Positions 44,862 through 54,099 of a stretch of DNA of 64,000 nucleotides are shown here, in pieces. Position numbers and translations under genes: made by a program. The first letter of the stretch is position 1. The number at the start of each line of letters is the position of its first letter. This DNA is from Pelagimonas sp. (GTDB lineage Bacteria; Pseudomonadota; Alphaproteobacteria; Rhodobacterales; Rhodobacteraceae). The notes under the pieces were generated by a model. That model saw only the letters and a list, made by a program, of their open reading frames with translations. It made no database searches and was not told the DNA's origin. Location: contig JAOARQ010000013.1 of NCBI GenBank assembly GCA_025210455.1, forward strand, positions 186,001 to 250,000, in the 5' to 3' direction.

Positions 44862-45821
44862 ATGAAACGCAGAACACTTATTTCTGCTGCAGTTGCAGGC
44901 ATCGCCTTCGTGGCGACAGCCACAGCCAGCTTTGCAAATGATTGGCCCAAACGCCCGATCAATCTGGTCGTGCCTTATAAAGCAGGCGGCGGAACAGACG
45001 CCTATGCCCGCGCGATCTCGGCTGCTGCCGAGGGCATTTTGGATGTGCCGGTTGTGGTGGTGAACAGACCTGGTTCAGGCGGTTTGAATGGTGCCAATTC
45101 GGTCGTGGGCGCGCGGCCCGACGGTTATACGATGATGATGACCTCTGGTGGATCGTTCTTGTTGTCTACCATGACCCGCAACACGGATGTCGATGCGCTG
45201 GACAGTTTCGAGTTCGTCGCACAGGTCGGCCAACTGCAAACTTCGCTGATGGTCCCGAACGGCAGCCCATTCCAATCGGTTCAGGACGTGATCGATGCGG
45301 CCAAAGCTGATCCCGGCGCGCTTCGCTGGGCGCATTCCGGCCGCGGTGGTTTCCACCATGTCGGCGGTCTGGGCTTTCTGGCCAATAATGGCATTGAAGC
45401 GCAGGATGTGCCCTTCAAAGGAGGCGGGCCAACCCGCGCAGCTCTGATCGGATCTCAGGCTGACTTCGGCTTTCTTGGTGTTCAACAGCTGGCAGGTTTT
45501 GAGGATCAACTTCGTGCGCTTGCTGTGAACAGCCAGGAACGTGACGGTATCATGACGGAAGTTCCCTCCTTTGGTGAGCTGGGCATTCCATTTGCGGCGG
45601 TTTCGTCACCGGTGATTGTCTTCGCTCCGAAAGGCACCCCTGCAGAAGCGGTCGCAGCGATGGAGGCTGCGCTGGAACGGATCGCAGCAAAGCCAGAGTT
45701 CGCTGCGTTGCTCGCGTCTCGTGGTACCGGTCCGGTCTATCAAAACGGCGCTGATGCGAAGGCGACGCTGACATCAATGAAAGCAGATGCGGCCCCATTG
45801 GTCGAAAGCCTGACCAAGTAA
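44862..45821 (+). CDS. Tripartite tricarboxylate transporter substrate-binding protein (TctC/Bug family)
   Basis: Periplasmic solute receptor, 319 residues. Signal peptide with cleavage after SFA (about residue 25). Bug-family landmarks are WPKRPINLVVPYKAGGGTDAYAR, VVVVNRPGSGGLNGANSVVGARPDGYTM (outline) and VPFKGGGPTRAALIGSQADF. These receptors bind carboxylates, and the substrate is not predictable here. GGGAGGA precedes the ATG. Expressed first and probably most strongly, because a hairpin follows before tctB. Confidence 0.92.
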   Translation: MKRRTLISAAVAGIAFVATATASFANDWPKRPINLVVPYKAGGGTDAYARAISAAAEGILDVPVVVVNRPGSGGLNGANSVVGARPDGYTMMMTSGGSFLLSTMTRNTDVDALDSFEFVAQVGQLQTSLMVPNGSPFQSVQDVIDAAKADPGALRWAHSGRGGFHHVGGLGFLANNGIEAQDVPFKGGGPTRAALIGSQADFGFLGVQQLAGFEDQLRALAVNSQERDGIMTEVPSFGELGIPFAAVSSPVIVFAPKGTPAEAVAAMEAALERIAAKPEFAALLASRGTGPVYQNGADAKATLTSMKADAAPLVESLTK

Positions 45822-45828
45822 AAGATGA

Positions 45829-45860
45829 AAGGGCTGGTGCCAGAGCGCCCTGGCCCTTTT
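45829..45860 (+). terminator. Intercistronic hairpin/attenuator after the substrate-binding gene
   Basis: AAAGGGC and GCCCTTT pair around a 17-base loop, followed by one more T, between the receptor and the membrane-subunit genes. Such hairpins lower expression of the membrane parts relative to the receptor. Confidence 0.55.
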
Positions 45861-45888
45861 CCGTTCACGCGATTTAAGGGAGGACGAC

Positions 45889-46347
45889 ATGCGTGCTTAT
45901 GCCGAAGGTTTGGTGCTGGCGGCTGTTTCACTTGTGGCCATTTGGGGCGCGTGGCAGGTGCCAGCAGCATCGCCCGGAGACACCTGGCCCGGGATTGTTC
46001 CTCTTGCTGCTTCGATAGCCCTTCTGGGCCTGTCTGGTCTTTTGATCGTCGGGGCGGCGCGTCAGACGGGAGAGGTCGCGGCGGACAGCGGGGCCAGCTT
46101 TCAAATTATCGTGTTGTTTATCGTTGCGTTGATTTACCAGCAGTCAATCCGCTGGTTCGGGTATCAGCTGCCGACGGCCATCGTGGCCCCCATCGTGCTC
46201 TATATATTTGGCGTGCGCAGTTGGATCGGCCTTGCGGTTTCTGTGGTCATCTGCCCGCTGGTTTTTCACTTCATCTTCTTTGTGCTGCTTGGTGTCTTCC
46301 CGCCTTATGGCGAGGTGTTTGACCTGCTCAGCTGGATACAGGGATAA
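45889..46347 (+). CDS. Tripartite tricarboxylate transporter small membrane subunit (TctB)
   Basis: 152 residues with four hydrophobic helices (about 5-24, 33-55, 68-85 and 90-140 as a longer pair). This is the usual TctB layout: GLVLAAVSLVAIWGAW, then SPGDTWPGIVPLAASIALLGL. AGGGAGGA precedes the ATG. Five bases separate it from tctA. Confidence 0.85.
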   Translation: MRAYAEGLVLAAVSLVAIWGAWQVPAASPGDTWPGIVPLAASIALLGLSGLLIVGAARQTGEVAADSGASFQIIVLFIVALIYQQSIRWFGYQLPTAIVAPIVLYIFGVRSWIGLAVSVVICPLVFHFIFFVLLGVFPPYGEVFDLLSWIQG

Positions 46348-46352
46348 GTCTC

Positions 46353-47867
46353 ATGGAAATTTTTCCCGCCCTCTTGTCGGTCATCACCGACCCGATGCTG
46401 CTGTTTGCCATCGTTCTTGCTGCCGCGGTTGGCATGGTTGTTGGCGCGACGCCGGGTCTTACGGCATCAGCTGCAATCGCCATGCTGCTGCCCATCACCT
46501 TTTATATGTCGCCCCTCTTTGCGCTCGCCTTTCTTTATGTGATCGGAAAATCCGGGCGGTATGGTGGCTCGATTGCTGCGATCCTGTTCAATACACCCGG
46601 CACAGCCGCGAGCGCTGCTACACAGATTGATGGCTATCCGCTGGCACGCAGCGGAAAGGCTGGCAAAGCGATGAAGGTCGCTACGATTTCCTCTGTAATT
46701 GGTGATCTGATGGGAGACATCCTTCTGGTCGTTGGTGTCGGCTTTATCGCGGCCATCGCGCTGAAACTGGGGCCGCCGGAAACATTTGCCATCTATTTTG
46801 CAGCCTTTGTCGTGATTGGTTCCGTCATAGGTAAGTCTATCGTCAAGGGGTTGGCCTCGGCTTTGTTGGGCATTCTGGTGGCCATGATCGGTCTTGACCC
46901 GATTTCCAGCGAAGAGCGCTACACATTTGGCTCTTTCGACTTATCCAATGGCATTGGCCTCGTGCCTTTGATGATTGGTGTTTTTGTTCTGGGTGAGGTC
47001 TTTGCCCAACTCGAAGAGCGGCGCAAAGCGAGCGGCGAGACACAGGAAAACGAAAGCTCTGCTGATGGAAATGATCTGACATGGGAAGAATACAAGCCCT
47101 GTTTGCCCCATGCGCTGCGTGGCGGGTTCATTGGTGCGGGCATTGGTGTTCTGCCGGGTCTGGGCTCTGCGATTGCGGCTTTCATCTCCTATGGGGAAGG
47201 GAAGCGCCGTGCGAAAAACCCTGAACAATGGGGCAAGGGCGCCCTGGAAGGCGTCGCTGCACCCGAAGCCGCCAACAATGCGGTATCCGGCCCCTCCATG
47301 GCCCCGTTGCTGACTTTGGGTATTCCAGGTTCAACCATCGGCGCGATCCTGCTGGGCGTGTTCCTGATCCACGGCATCCAGGTTGGGCCTACGCTGTTCC
47401 TGACCGACAAGGAACTTGTCTACAAGCTCTTTGCCTGTGGGATGCTGGGTATTCTCGCCTATGGGGTGATCGGCTATTTCGGGGCCACGCAGGTCGCGCG
47501 GCTGATCCTGAAGATCCCGACGAATGTGCTATATCCGCTGATCTTCATGACCGCTTTCGTGGCAGCATACTCGGCGCGTGGATCGATGTTTGATGTAACG
47601 GTAATGACCTGTGCCGGATTCGTCGGCTGGCTGATGCGCAAGTACGATTTCAATATTGCAGCCTTCGTGATCTCATTCGTGCTGGCCAAAGGGGCAGAAG
47701 AGACCTTCCGGCAATCGCTTCTGATGTCGGACGGTGGAGCGCTGATCTTCGTCGAGCGCCCTATCGCGCTTGCCTTTCTGATCCTAGGAGCCGGGGCGAT
47801 TGCCTTTCGTATTCGCGGCATCATGAAGGAACGCAAACTGGCGCAGGGAGGGTTGGGTGATGCTTGA
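46353..47867 (+). CDS. Tripartite tricarboxylate transporter large membrane subunit (TctA)
   Basis: 504 residues, about twelve membrane helices, driving sodium- or proton-coupled uptake of the substrate passed on by the receptor. TctA signatures are VVGATPGLTASAAIAMLLPITF near the N-terminus, GGSIAAILFNTPGTAASAAT, and EAANNAVSGPSMAPLLTLGIPGS in the second half (the last shown in outline). Its end overlaps the start of the lyase gene. Confidence 0.93.
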   Translation: MEIFPALLSVITDPMLLFAIVLAAAVGMVVGATPGLTASAAIAMLLPITFYMSPLFALAFLYVIGKSGRYGGSIAAILFNTPGTAASAATQIDGYPLARSGKAGKAMKVATISSVIGDLMGDILLVVGVGFIAAIALKLGPPETFAIYFAAFVVIGSVIGKSIVKGLASALLGILVAMIGLDPISSEERYTFGSFDLSNGIGLVPLMIGVFVLGEVFAQLEERRKASGETQENESSADGNDLTWEEYKPCLPHALRGGFIGAGIGVLPGLGSAIAAFISYGEGKRRAKNPEQWGKGALEGVAAPEAANNAVSGPSMAPLLTLGIPGSTIGAILLGVFLIHGIQVGPTLFLTDKELVYKLFACGMLGILAYGVIGYFGATQVARLILKIPTNVLYPLIFMTAFVAAYSARGSMFDVTVMTCAGFVGWLMRKYDFNIAAFVISFVLAKGAEETFRQSLLMSDGGALIFVERPIALAFLILGAGAIAFRIRGIMKERKLAQGGLGDA

Positions 47868-48936
47868 TTGGCAGCTCATGCAGGGAAGCTTTTCGAGCAC
47901 AGATATGCGCCGCATCTGGTCCGAGGCTTCCACAATCTCGGCTTGGATCAAAGTTGAACAAACGCTGGCGTGTGTGCAGGCCGACGTAGGGCTCGTACCA
48001 GGTGAAACGGCCGACGCACTCGATGGCTTTTGTCTTGGAAAACTGGACCAAGACCGAATGCGCGAAGAGATGGCACTTGTCGGGCGGCCCATCGTCGGGC
48101 TGGTCAGGCAATTGCGCGAACATGTGGGCGAAGAGCTTGCGAAGTTCGTCCATTTCAAAAGCACGACGCAAGACATCATGGATACAGCGCTAGCGATGCA
48201 GATGAAGCTTGGACTGGCGACCGTGTTGAACGACCTTGATCAGCTCGTGTCCTCCCTTACGGGTCTGATTGACGCGCATCCCGAAACGCGCATGATCGGG
48301 CGCACTAACGGGCAGCACGCCGTTCCGATGCTTCTGCGGACCAAGTTTGAGGTCTGGCGCGCAGAGCTGCTACGTCGCCGTGACGTGATCGTCGAAGCGG
48401 AAAACCGCGGAACACTGGTTCAGGTCGGCGGTCCGTTGGGGGATTTGTCAAATTATGATGATGGATCCGGGGCAGCGACCAAGGCACGCATGGCAGAGGC
48501 ACTTGGTCTGGGTGTTGCAGAGCCTCATTGGCAAAACGCACGTGACGGCGTGGCTGATATCGTCACCGCCCTTGGCGCGCTGTGCGCCACGATTTGCAAA
48601 ATCGCACACAACATCAATCTGCTTTCGTCCAGTGACATTGGTGAGGTGCATGAATGCCATGAAAACGGCAAGGGCGCTTCATCCTCAATGCACCATAAAC
48701 GCAACCAGCGTGCCAGCGAATTTGCCGAAGCCGTAGCAAGGCTGGGGCGCCAAAGGTCAGTACAAATCGGGGAACTGACCCTGCACCAACATGAGCGCTC
48801 GGGCGGTGTCTGGGTGGGCGAATGGGTGGTTGTCCCCGAAGTGTTTCTCCTGACCTCAGGCGCGCTATCCTGGGCAAAACGGATACTGTCTGATTTGAGG
48901 ATAGACAAGAATCGGATGAAACAGAATTTGACCTGA
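47860..48936 (+). CDS. Lyase of the fumarase/aspartase superfamily, PcaB/adenylosuccinate-lyase-like, C-terminally shortened
   Basis: 358 residues. N-terminal SSTDMRRIWSEASTISAWIKVEQTLA, the HFKSTTQDIMDTA block, GRTNGQHAVPMLL, and a signature reading KGASSSMHHKRNQ where the family has GSSxMPxKRNP. The protein ends at KNRMKQNLT, where relatives continue for about 80-90 more residues, so the C-terminal domain is missing. The following DNA does not resume that domain in any frame I can follow. Probably the catabolic partner of the transporter, perhaps now reduced or inactive. GTG 47857 is an alternative start. Confidence 0.78.
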   Translation: MLDWQLMQGSFSSTDMRRIWSEASTISAWIKVEQTLACVQADVGLVPGETADALDGFCLGKLDQDRMREEMALVGRPIVGLVRQLREHVGEELAKFVHFKSTTQDIMDTALAMQMKLGLATVLNDLDQLVSSLTGLIDAHPETRMIGRTNGQHAVPMLLRTKFEVWRAELLRRRDVIVEAENRGTLVQVGGPLGDLSNYDDGSGAATKARMAEALGLGVAEPHWQNARDGVADIVTALGALCATICKIAHNINLLSSSDIGEVHECHENGKGASSSMHHKRNQRASEFAEAVARLGRQRSVQIGELTLHQHERSGGVWVGEWVVVPEVFLLTSGALSWAKRILSDLRIDKNRMKQNLT

Positions 48937-49122
48937 GAAGAGTTCTGAGGCGTCTTCAGTCATTCTTTCTATAAGGGCAACATTAAGTCGCTATCTGATC
49001 GGGTTTCTACCATGCCATCTCGGTCTCTAACCAGATGGACAAAGACCCAGATCAGCCAGAAACCAACCAGCGAGCGACATCGCCGCCCCAGGGAAGGATT
49101 TAGGCCGATTTGGGGCTGGGTT
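48937..49122. other. Junction region at the right end of the accessory block
   Basis: 186 bases between the shortened lyase gene and the convergent autotransporter gene. No gene is visible, and the expected lyase C-terminus is absent. It is a plausible breakpoint of a deletion or insertion, with no clear inverted repeats. Confidence 0.35.
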
Positions 49123-52100
49123 TTAGAACTTTACCTGCAGGCCAAGGTTCACTTCACGTGACAGAGCCTTGTCGCTTTTGTTGAATGAAACCTCCAACCC
49201 GAGATTGCTTGTCTCTGACAATGCTGCGCGGAGCCCGAGAGATGCGCGCAGCGCATCACGACCAAGGTTGGCGCCCTGTGCAGTAAACTGCGCGCCCTGG
49301 ATTGCGTGTTGGGCAGTGGTGTCGACCGAGTTGAACGTTCTTCTGTAGAAGACAGAAGACGTCAGCGAAAGGTCAGACCCAGAAGCACCAAAGGCTGTGT
49401 TCGTTGACAGGCCAAGTTCCGCATAGGTTTCATCATATGTGTTTTTGGAAAGGGTCAGTGCACTTGCCCCGGTTTCCGCAGAGGCCAGCGTCTGGACGCT
49501 GTTCCAGCCCAGTGTGACCTGAGGTTTCAGGGCGGTCGAGCCCAGCTGATAGGTGTAAGAGGCATCAATCGCTGCAAAATTGCCGCGCAGGCTGCTCTTG
49601 GAAGAGGCTTTGCCGCCGATTGTGTTACGATCGGTATCAATCTTGCCCAATGCGACCCCTGCGGTGACGCCAACGTCCAGCTGGGCCATTTGGGTGTCAA
49701 ACCGGAAAGCCAGCTGCGCCATTTCGACATTGGCATCGCCAAAGCGGTCATTCACCCGCGCTTTGGAATAAGACCCTGCAAGGCTTAGATTGGCCCCTGC
49801 TAAGCGGCTTTGTTCGATATCCATATTTGCCCCAAAGGCCAGGCCGCCAAAGCTGGATTGATAGCCTTCGGTTCCGTCTTCAACCTTGGATCTGCCCGCA
49901 AGCGGCAGGAACCATGGCTTGCCGGGGGTGTTCTGAGTGGTGCGCATCAGTTGCGACATGCGCCGCACGCCTGCGAGCGCCTCTTGGCCGGTATCGACGT
50001 GAATGGTGCCCGCGCCCGAGGAGAGCAGATCCGCCAGCGCAGTGGGTGCGCTGCGATAGAGCGTGTCGAACACTTCGGTGCTGCCCGTCAGGCGCGGCCC
50101 CGCCGCTGGGCGGATGGTATCCAGTGCGGCTCCAAACGCCGTGCCCGCAGCATCTGTAGTGATGCCATTGGCCGCGAGATTGCCATAGCTGAGCGGGGTT
50201 GTGACCAGCCGGATCTGTTGGGTGTCATAGAGCAGGTCAAACCGTGTCGAAACGGGCAGGCCACTGGTTGGCTGTGTCACAGTCGCAAATGCGCCGGAAA
50301 CGGTTCCGTTTGGCGTTGTAACAAAGGCAAAGCTTTGCCCCAGCACGGGTGTGAATGCGTTGGTCGCCGCACCGCTAATGCCGCGTAGCATTGGGGTTAG
50401 TGTCCCGCCTGCGGTAAAGGCCACGCCCTGACCATTCACGATCAGGCGGTCAAAGCTTCCTGCGCCAGTCCCGGTGCCTGTGCCGTCCACTTCAATTGTT
50501 GTGTTTGCTGTGCCGGTCAGGGTGAGCTGGTTGGCAAAGGTTAATGTGCCTGGCGAGGCCCCCGGTGACAGATCACCTGAAACGGTGGTTTTGCCGTTGA
50601 CCCGCCCTGTGCCCTGTAGTGTCCCGCCTTGATTTACCTTTACTTCAGGTGCATCCAATGTGCCGCTTACATTGACCTTACCTTTGTTGATACGCGCGGT
50701 TGACCCAAAGCGGGCGGTTGTATCCTTTTCGATGTTCAGCGTGCCTTCGCCAGTTTTCTTGAACCCGCCCTGACGCTGAAAGCTAAAGGCAAAGTTGCGG
50801 GTGCCAGAGGCATTGAACACATAAACTGCGTTGGGATCTTTTGGTTGCCCGGTTGGCCCGGCCAGGGCGCGATCCAGTCGCAGCAGGCCATGCCCATAGA
50901 TCCGATCCACACCTGCAACGCCCAGATCTTCGGCGGTAGAGAACATGAGCTGGGTCAGCTGTCCCGGGGTCATATTCGGATAGGCTTCCATCAGGATCGC
51001 AAGCGCGCCCGAAACATGCGGTGCCGCCATCGAGGTGCCGCCAGCATATTGGTACTGTTCATCGCCAAGCGTGGTTTCGTCTGAACCAAGATTGTCTGGA
51101 TAGGTCGACAGGATCTCTCTTTGCTCGACCGTATCTGTTTTTGGATCCCAGCGTGAGTCGCCACCGGGTGCCGCAATACACCATTGTGCAGCAAGGCCGC
51201 AGCGGTTGCTGTAAGACGCGATCTCTTTGCGGGCGTCGACGGCAACCACGACAACAACCCGGCCAAGCGCTTTGCCCGTGGCTTTTTCTTCGGCGGCAAG
51301 GGCTGTGGGGGTCAGATCGCCAAAGTCGTTTTTCCCCTGTCCAGTGAAAACAAGATCGCCGTTGGACAGGCGAGCGTCTTTATTGGCTGCAGAAATTATT
51401 GGCAGGGCGCCAATTCCCGTCGGGTTCTCAGACTGAATAGGCGCGTGCGTGAACTCATTGCCTGCAGCGGCTACGAAAATCTTACCCGATCTGACGAAGT
51501 CGCGTATCGCATAAGCCTCTTCCAGCTCATCTGAAATATCGTAGGTCGTCGCACCAACTTCTGGTCTGGGTCCAAACGATCCGTTGACGATGCGCACATC
51601 GCTATATCCTGTGATCTTTTTTATGGCCGCTGTTGATCCCTCTATCGTCTCCCCTTCGGAATCGTACAGCCGGTCGCAGTTTCCGGTCAGAATGACCATC
51701 CCGCATTCTTGAAGGTCAGCATATACCTGGCCTGGATCGGCCCCCGGTATTTGATCCCCTGACAGAATGGCGCCAATTGACAGGATAGTTGCGCCCGGAG
51801 CAACGCCAACCATGCCGCGCCCATCCCGGGCAGCAGCAATAATACCAGACACATGTGTGCCATGGCCGTCGACGTCTTCCCACCATTCAATATTGTCACG
51901 GTCAAAAATAAGCTTTGCTGCGTCTTCTGGTTTTAAGCCGCGAAAGTCGCTTTCTGTCAGTTCTTTGTTGACCCAATGCTGAAAGCTTTCGGAACGGGGA
52001 TCAATCCGACCTTCGAACTCGGGGTGGACATCTTCATCTTCGCGCCGGGCAATACCCGAGTCGATCACCCCGACAACGACACCTTTACCGGTTAACCCCT

Positions 52101-52518
52101 GGCGGTGCGCGGCTTCTGCGCCGATCATGTTGTAGCCAAAATTGCGCTGTTCTTCGGTCAGGCTTTGAAGATCTGCGTTCACCACAGCGCCGGGCGGAAG
52201 GGCTGGCGGCATGGCCAGTCTGACGCCGGTATCAGAGGCCCGCGCCAGTTTTGGAGCCAAAAACGGGCGCAGGGAGACCGCTGTTTCAAGCACTTGATTT
52301 TTGCGCCATGGCGTCAGGCGGGTGTTTTCAATCACACTGGCGATCAACGACGTTGGACCATGCCGGGCAGCATCAGACAGGGCAGTGTGTAGTGGGATGT
52401 GCTGTGCCTGTTCAGATTTGGCAGGCGCGACCGTTTGTCCGAACATTGGCGCCGCAGAAGACATAAGCGCAAAAAGAGCGACGGCGCATGCTCTGTAAAA
52501 GGGCTGTTGAGTTTTCAT
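49123..52518 (-). CDS. Subtilisin-type serine protease autotransporter
   Basis: 1131 residues. Signal peptide MKTQQPFYRACAVALFALM with cleavage near MFG. The S8 protease domain has catalytic Asp153 (GVIDSGIARRED), His219 (VDGHGTHVSG) and Ser496 (GGTSMAAPHVSG). A beta-helical passenger with a PATR-like repeat (GEGTLNIEKDTTARFGSTARINKGKVNVSGTL in outline) spans about 590-700. The last 270 residues form an autotransporter beta-barrel ending in aromatic-type LGLQVKF. The start at 52518 has an AAAGGTGGG ribosome-binding site. It would display or release a protease at the cell surface. Confidence 0.93.
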   Translation of the reverse strand: MKTQQPFYRACAVALFALMSSAAPMFGQTVAPAKSEQAQHIPLHTALSDAARHGPTSLIASVIENTRLTPWRKNQVLETAVSLRPFLAPKLARASDTGVRLAMPPALPPGAVVNADLQSLTEEQRNFGYNMIGAEAAHRQGLTGKGVVVGVIDSGIARREDEDVHPEFEGRIDPRSESFQHWVNKELTESDFRGLKPEDAAKLIFDRDNIEWWEDVDGHGTHVSGIIAAARDGRGMVGVAPGATILSIGAILSGDQIPGADPGQVYADLQECGMVILTGNCDRLYDSEGETIEGSTAAIKKITGYSDVRIVNGSFGPRPEVGATTYDISDELEEAYAIRDFVRSGKIFVAAAGNEFTHAPIQSENPTGIGALPIISAANKDARLSNGDLVFTGQGKNDFGDLTPTALAAEEKATGKALGRVVVVVAVDARKEIASYSNRCGLAAQWCIAAPGGDSRWDPKTDTVEQREILSTYPDNLGSDETTLGDEQYQYAGGTSMAAPHVSGALAILMEAYPNMTPGQLTQLMFSTAEDLGVAGVDRIYGHGLLRLDRALAGPTGQPKDPNAVYVFNASGTRNFAFSFQRQGGFKKTGEGTLNIEKDTTARFGSTARINKGKVNVSGTLDAPEVKVNQGGTLQGTGRVNGKTTVSGDLSPGASPGTLTFANQLTLTGTANTTIEVDGTGTGTGAGSFDRLIVNGQGVAFTAGGTLTPMLRGISGAATNAFTPVLGQSFAFVTTPNGTVSGAFATVTQPTSGLPVSTRFDLLYDTQQIRLVTTPLSYGNLAANGITTDAAGTAFGAALDTIRPAAGPRLTGSTEVFDTLYRSAPTALADLLSSGAGTIHVDTGQEALAGVRRMSQLMRTTQNTPGKPWFLPLAGRSKVEDGTEGYQSSFGGLAFGANMDIEQSRLAGANLSLAGSYSKARVNDRFGDANVEMAQLAFRFDTQMAQLDVGVTAGVALGKIDTDRNTIGGKASSKSSLRGNFAAIDASYTYQLGSTALKPQVTLGWNSVQTLASAETGASALTLSKNTYDETYAELGLSTNTAFGASGSDLSLTSSVFYRRTFNSVDTTAQHAIQGAQFTAQGANLGRDALRASLGLRAALSETSNLGLEVSFNKSDKALSREVNLGLQVKF

Positions 52519-52842
52519 ATCCCACCTTTGGTTTTTATATGCACTGGCATGAGCTGTTGGGCATCTATTCTGGTGAGACCAGTGCCTTGCAGGCAAACAC
52601 AAAAGTCAAAGTGGGGATGCAGTGTGCAAGAAGATGGATGGGGTGCACACTGCGCATAAATCAAAGGATCAGCTGCGCAGTTCTCTACGGTTTCCTGGAA
52701 AACATCGTGTGGGTTGCCGGTATCGCAGACGGTTCCACAGAAAACCGCTGCACGAACGGACACCTATAGCCATCTATAGATGGCGGGGTTGAATGAGAAA
52801 TACCCAAAGGCAAGCGCAGCGCCTGCCTTTGGTCTAGCAAAA
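52519..52842. other. Promoter region of the autotransporter gene
   Basis: 324 bases without a gene. A perfect 10-base inverted repeat, GCAGTGTGCA (52619-52628) and TGCACACTGC (52644-52653), lies about 100 bases upstream of the autotransporter start and could be an operator. The left part of the region is otherwise unremarkable. Confidence 0.4.
52804..52832 (-). terminator. Hairpin after the NDUFA9-like gene
   Basis: CCAAAGGCA-(GG)-CGCTGCGC-TGCCTTTGG on the minus strand, a near-perfect stem ten bases past the stop. No long T-run follows. Confidence 0.55.
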
Positions 52843-53826
52843 TCAGTGAGCGCGCAGGTTCTTGGCTGATTCCTTGATAGCAGCATACTGACCTGACGGG
52901 CGATAGCTCCAGAGGTAGTCGTCTAATACGGCGTCTGCGGTCACGGGCTCGATCCCGAGGTCGGCCAAACCCTTTGCCCCTTGCGACACCACATTATCCT
53001 GACGCAGTTGTTTGACCTGATCCGCGGTGATCTGTGCTGGCACCAGGCCAAATGTCATGGATTGGGTCAGATCCATCAAACGCCCCATGACGCTGGCGGC
53101 CCAGAAGGGAATATTCAGAATCAGACGGCGACGGCGGATCACCTGCAACATGGTCTGCATCCAGTCGCGGAAGCTTTCGGCATCGGGGCCACCCAGTTCG
53201 TATATGCCACCATCTGCTTCGCCGAGGATGCCTTTGACCGCAGCGCGGGCCACATCATCGACATAAACCGCCTGAAATTTGGTGTCCGCCCCGACAACCG
53301 GCAGGATAGGCCCGAGGCGTGTCATCTTGGCGAAACGATTAAAGAATCCATCTTCTGGCCCAAAGATCACCGAGGGGCGCAGGATCATCGCATCTGGCAT
53401 ATGGGCCAGCACACCGTCTTCGCCCTTGGCCTTGGTTTGTGCATATAGGCTGGGCGATGCTTTATCTGCACCAATAGCAGAGATATGCACCATGCGCGGT
53501 ATACCCGCGGCGGCAGCCAAACGGGCGATGCGTTCAGCGCCTTCATGCTGGATGGCGCTGAAGCTGTTTCGGCCCGTTTTGTCAAAGGTGCCCACGCAGT
53601 TCACCACCGCATCCGCCCCATCCAAAGCAGCGGCAACGCTGTTATCATCGCGGATATTGCAGAAAACTGGTTCAACCTGACCAACGGCACCATAGGGTTT
53701 CACAAAAAGCGCCTCGTTGGGGCGACGCACGGCGACGCGTACACGCCAGCCCTGTTTTGCCATACGCCGCGCGATGTAGCGCCCGACAAATCCTGAGCCG
53801 CCATAGATGGTGACGAGTTTCGACAT
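52843..53826 (-). CDS. NAD(P)-binding protein of the complex I NDUFA9 / atypical SDR family
   Basis: 327 residues. Rossmann motif [15 protein letters not shown] at residues 6-20, then [20 protein letters not shown] and the HISAIGAD / [12 protein letters not shown] segment, which aligns with the YxxxK region of atypical short-chain dehydrogenases. Relatives include the NDUFA9 accessory subunit of mitochondrial complex I, which binds NADPH without clear catalysis. The frame is open upstream to 54150 but crosses the tRNA-Leu gene, so the ATG at 53826 is used. Confidence 0.87.
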   Translation of the reverse strand: MSKLVTIYGGSGFVGRYIARRMAKQGWRVRVAVRRPNEALFVKPYGAVGQVEPVFCNIRDDNSVAAALDGADAVVNCVGTFDKTGRNSFSAIQHEGAERIARLAAAAGIPRMVHISAIGADKASPSLYAQTKAKGEDGVLAHMPDAMILRPSVIFGPEDGFFNRFAKMTRLGPILPVVGADTKFQAVYVDDVARAAVKGILGEADGGIYELGGPDAESFRDWMQTMLQVIRRRRLILNIPFWAASVMGRLMDLTQSMTFGLVPAQITADQVKQLRQDNVVSQGAKGLADLGIEPVTADAVLDDYLWSYRPSGQYAAIKESAKNLRAH

Positions 53827-53925
53827 AGGCCGTCTCCCAAGCATAGATTGCACGGTGAAATTACCGCTGAGCGGGCATTTCGACAAGGTGCCGAGATGCC
53901 GCGCAAAATTTCTTTCAAAAAGGCG

Positions 53926-53954
53926 TTGACACCCCCTTAAAGCGGCTTTAAACC
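53926..53954 (+). promoter_or_regulatory. Promoter of tRNA-Leu
   Basis: TTGACA (53926-53931) and TAAACC (53949-53954) with a 17-base spacer, 20 bases before the tRNA. Confidence 0.6.
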
Positions 53955-53974
53955 CCGCCCTCACCAACACCGTT

Positions 53975-54061
53975 GCCCAGATGGCGGAATTGGTAGACGC
54001 GCTAGCTTCAGGTGCTAGTGTCCGTACGGACGTGGAGGTTCGAGTCCTCTTCTGGGCACCA
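53975..54061 (+). tRNA. tRNA-Leu (anticodon CAG)
   Basis: 87 nt with a long variable arm (TGTCCGTACGGACGT), as in leucine tRNAs, and an encoded CCA. Acceptor GCCCAGA/TCTGGGC, anticodon loop TTCAGGT within CTAGC/GCTAG, and T-arm GTTCGAGTC. Confidence 0.97.
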
Positions 54062-54062
54062 T

Positions 54063-54099
54063 AAAAAGCCGCTAAGCTCTTCAGCTTAGCGGCTTTTTT
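54063..54099 (+). terminator. Terminator after tRNA-Leu
   Basis: AAAAAGCCGCTAAGCT-CTTC-AGCTTAGCGGCTTTTTT, a perfect stem with flanking A and T runs. Confidence 0.9.
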
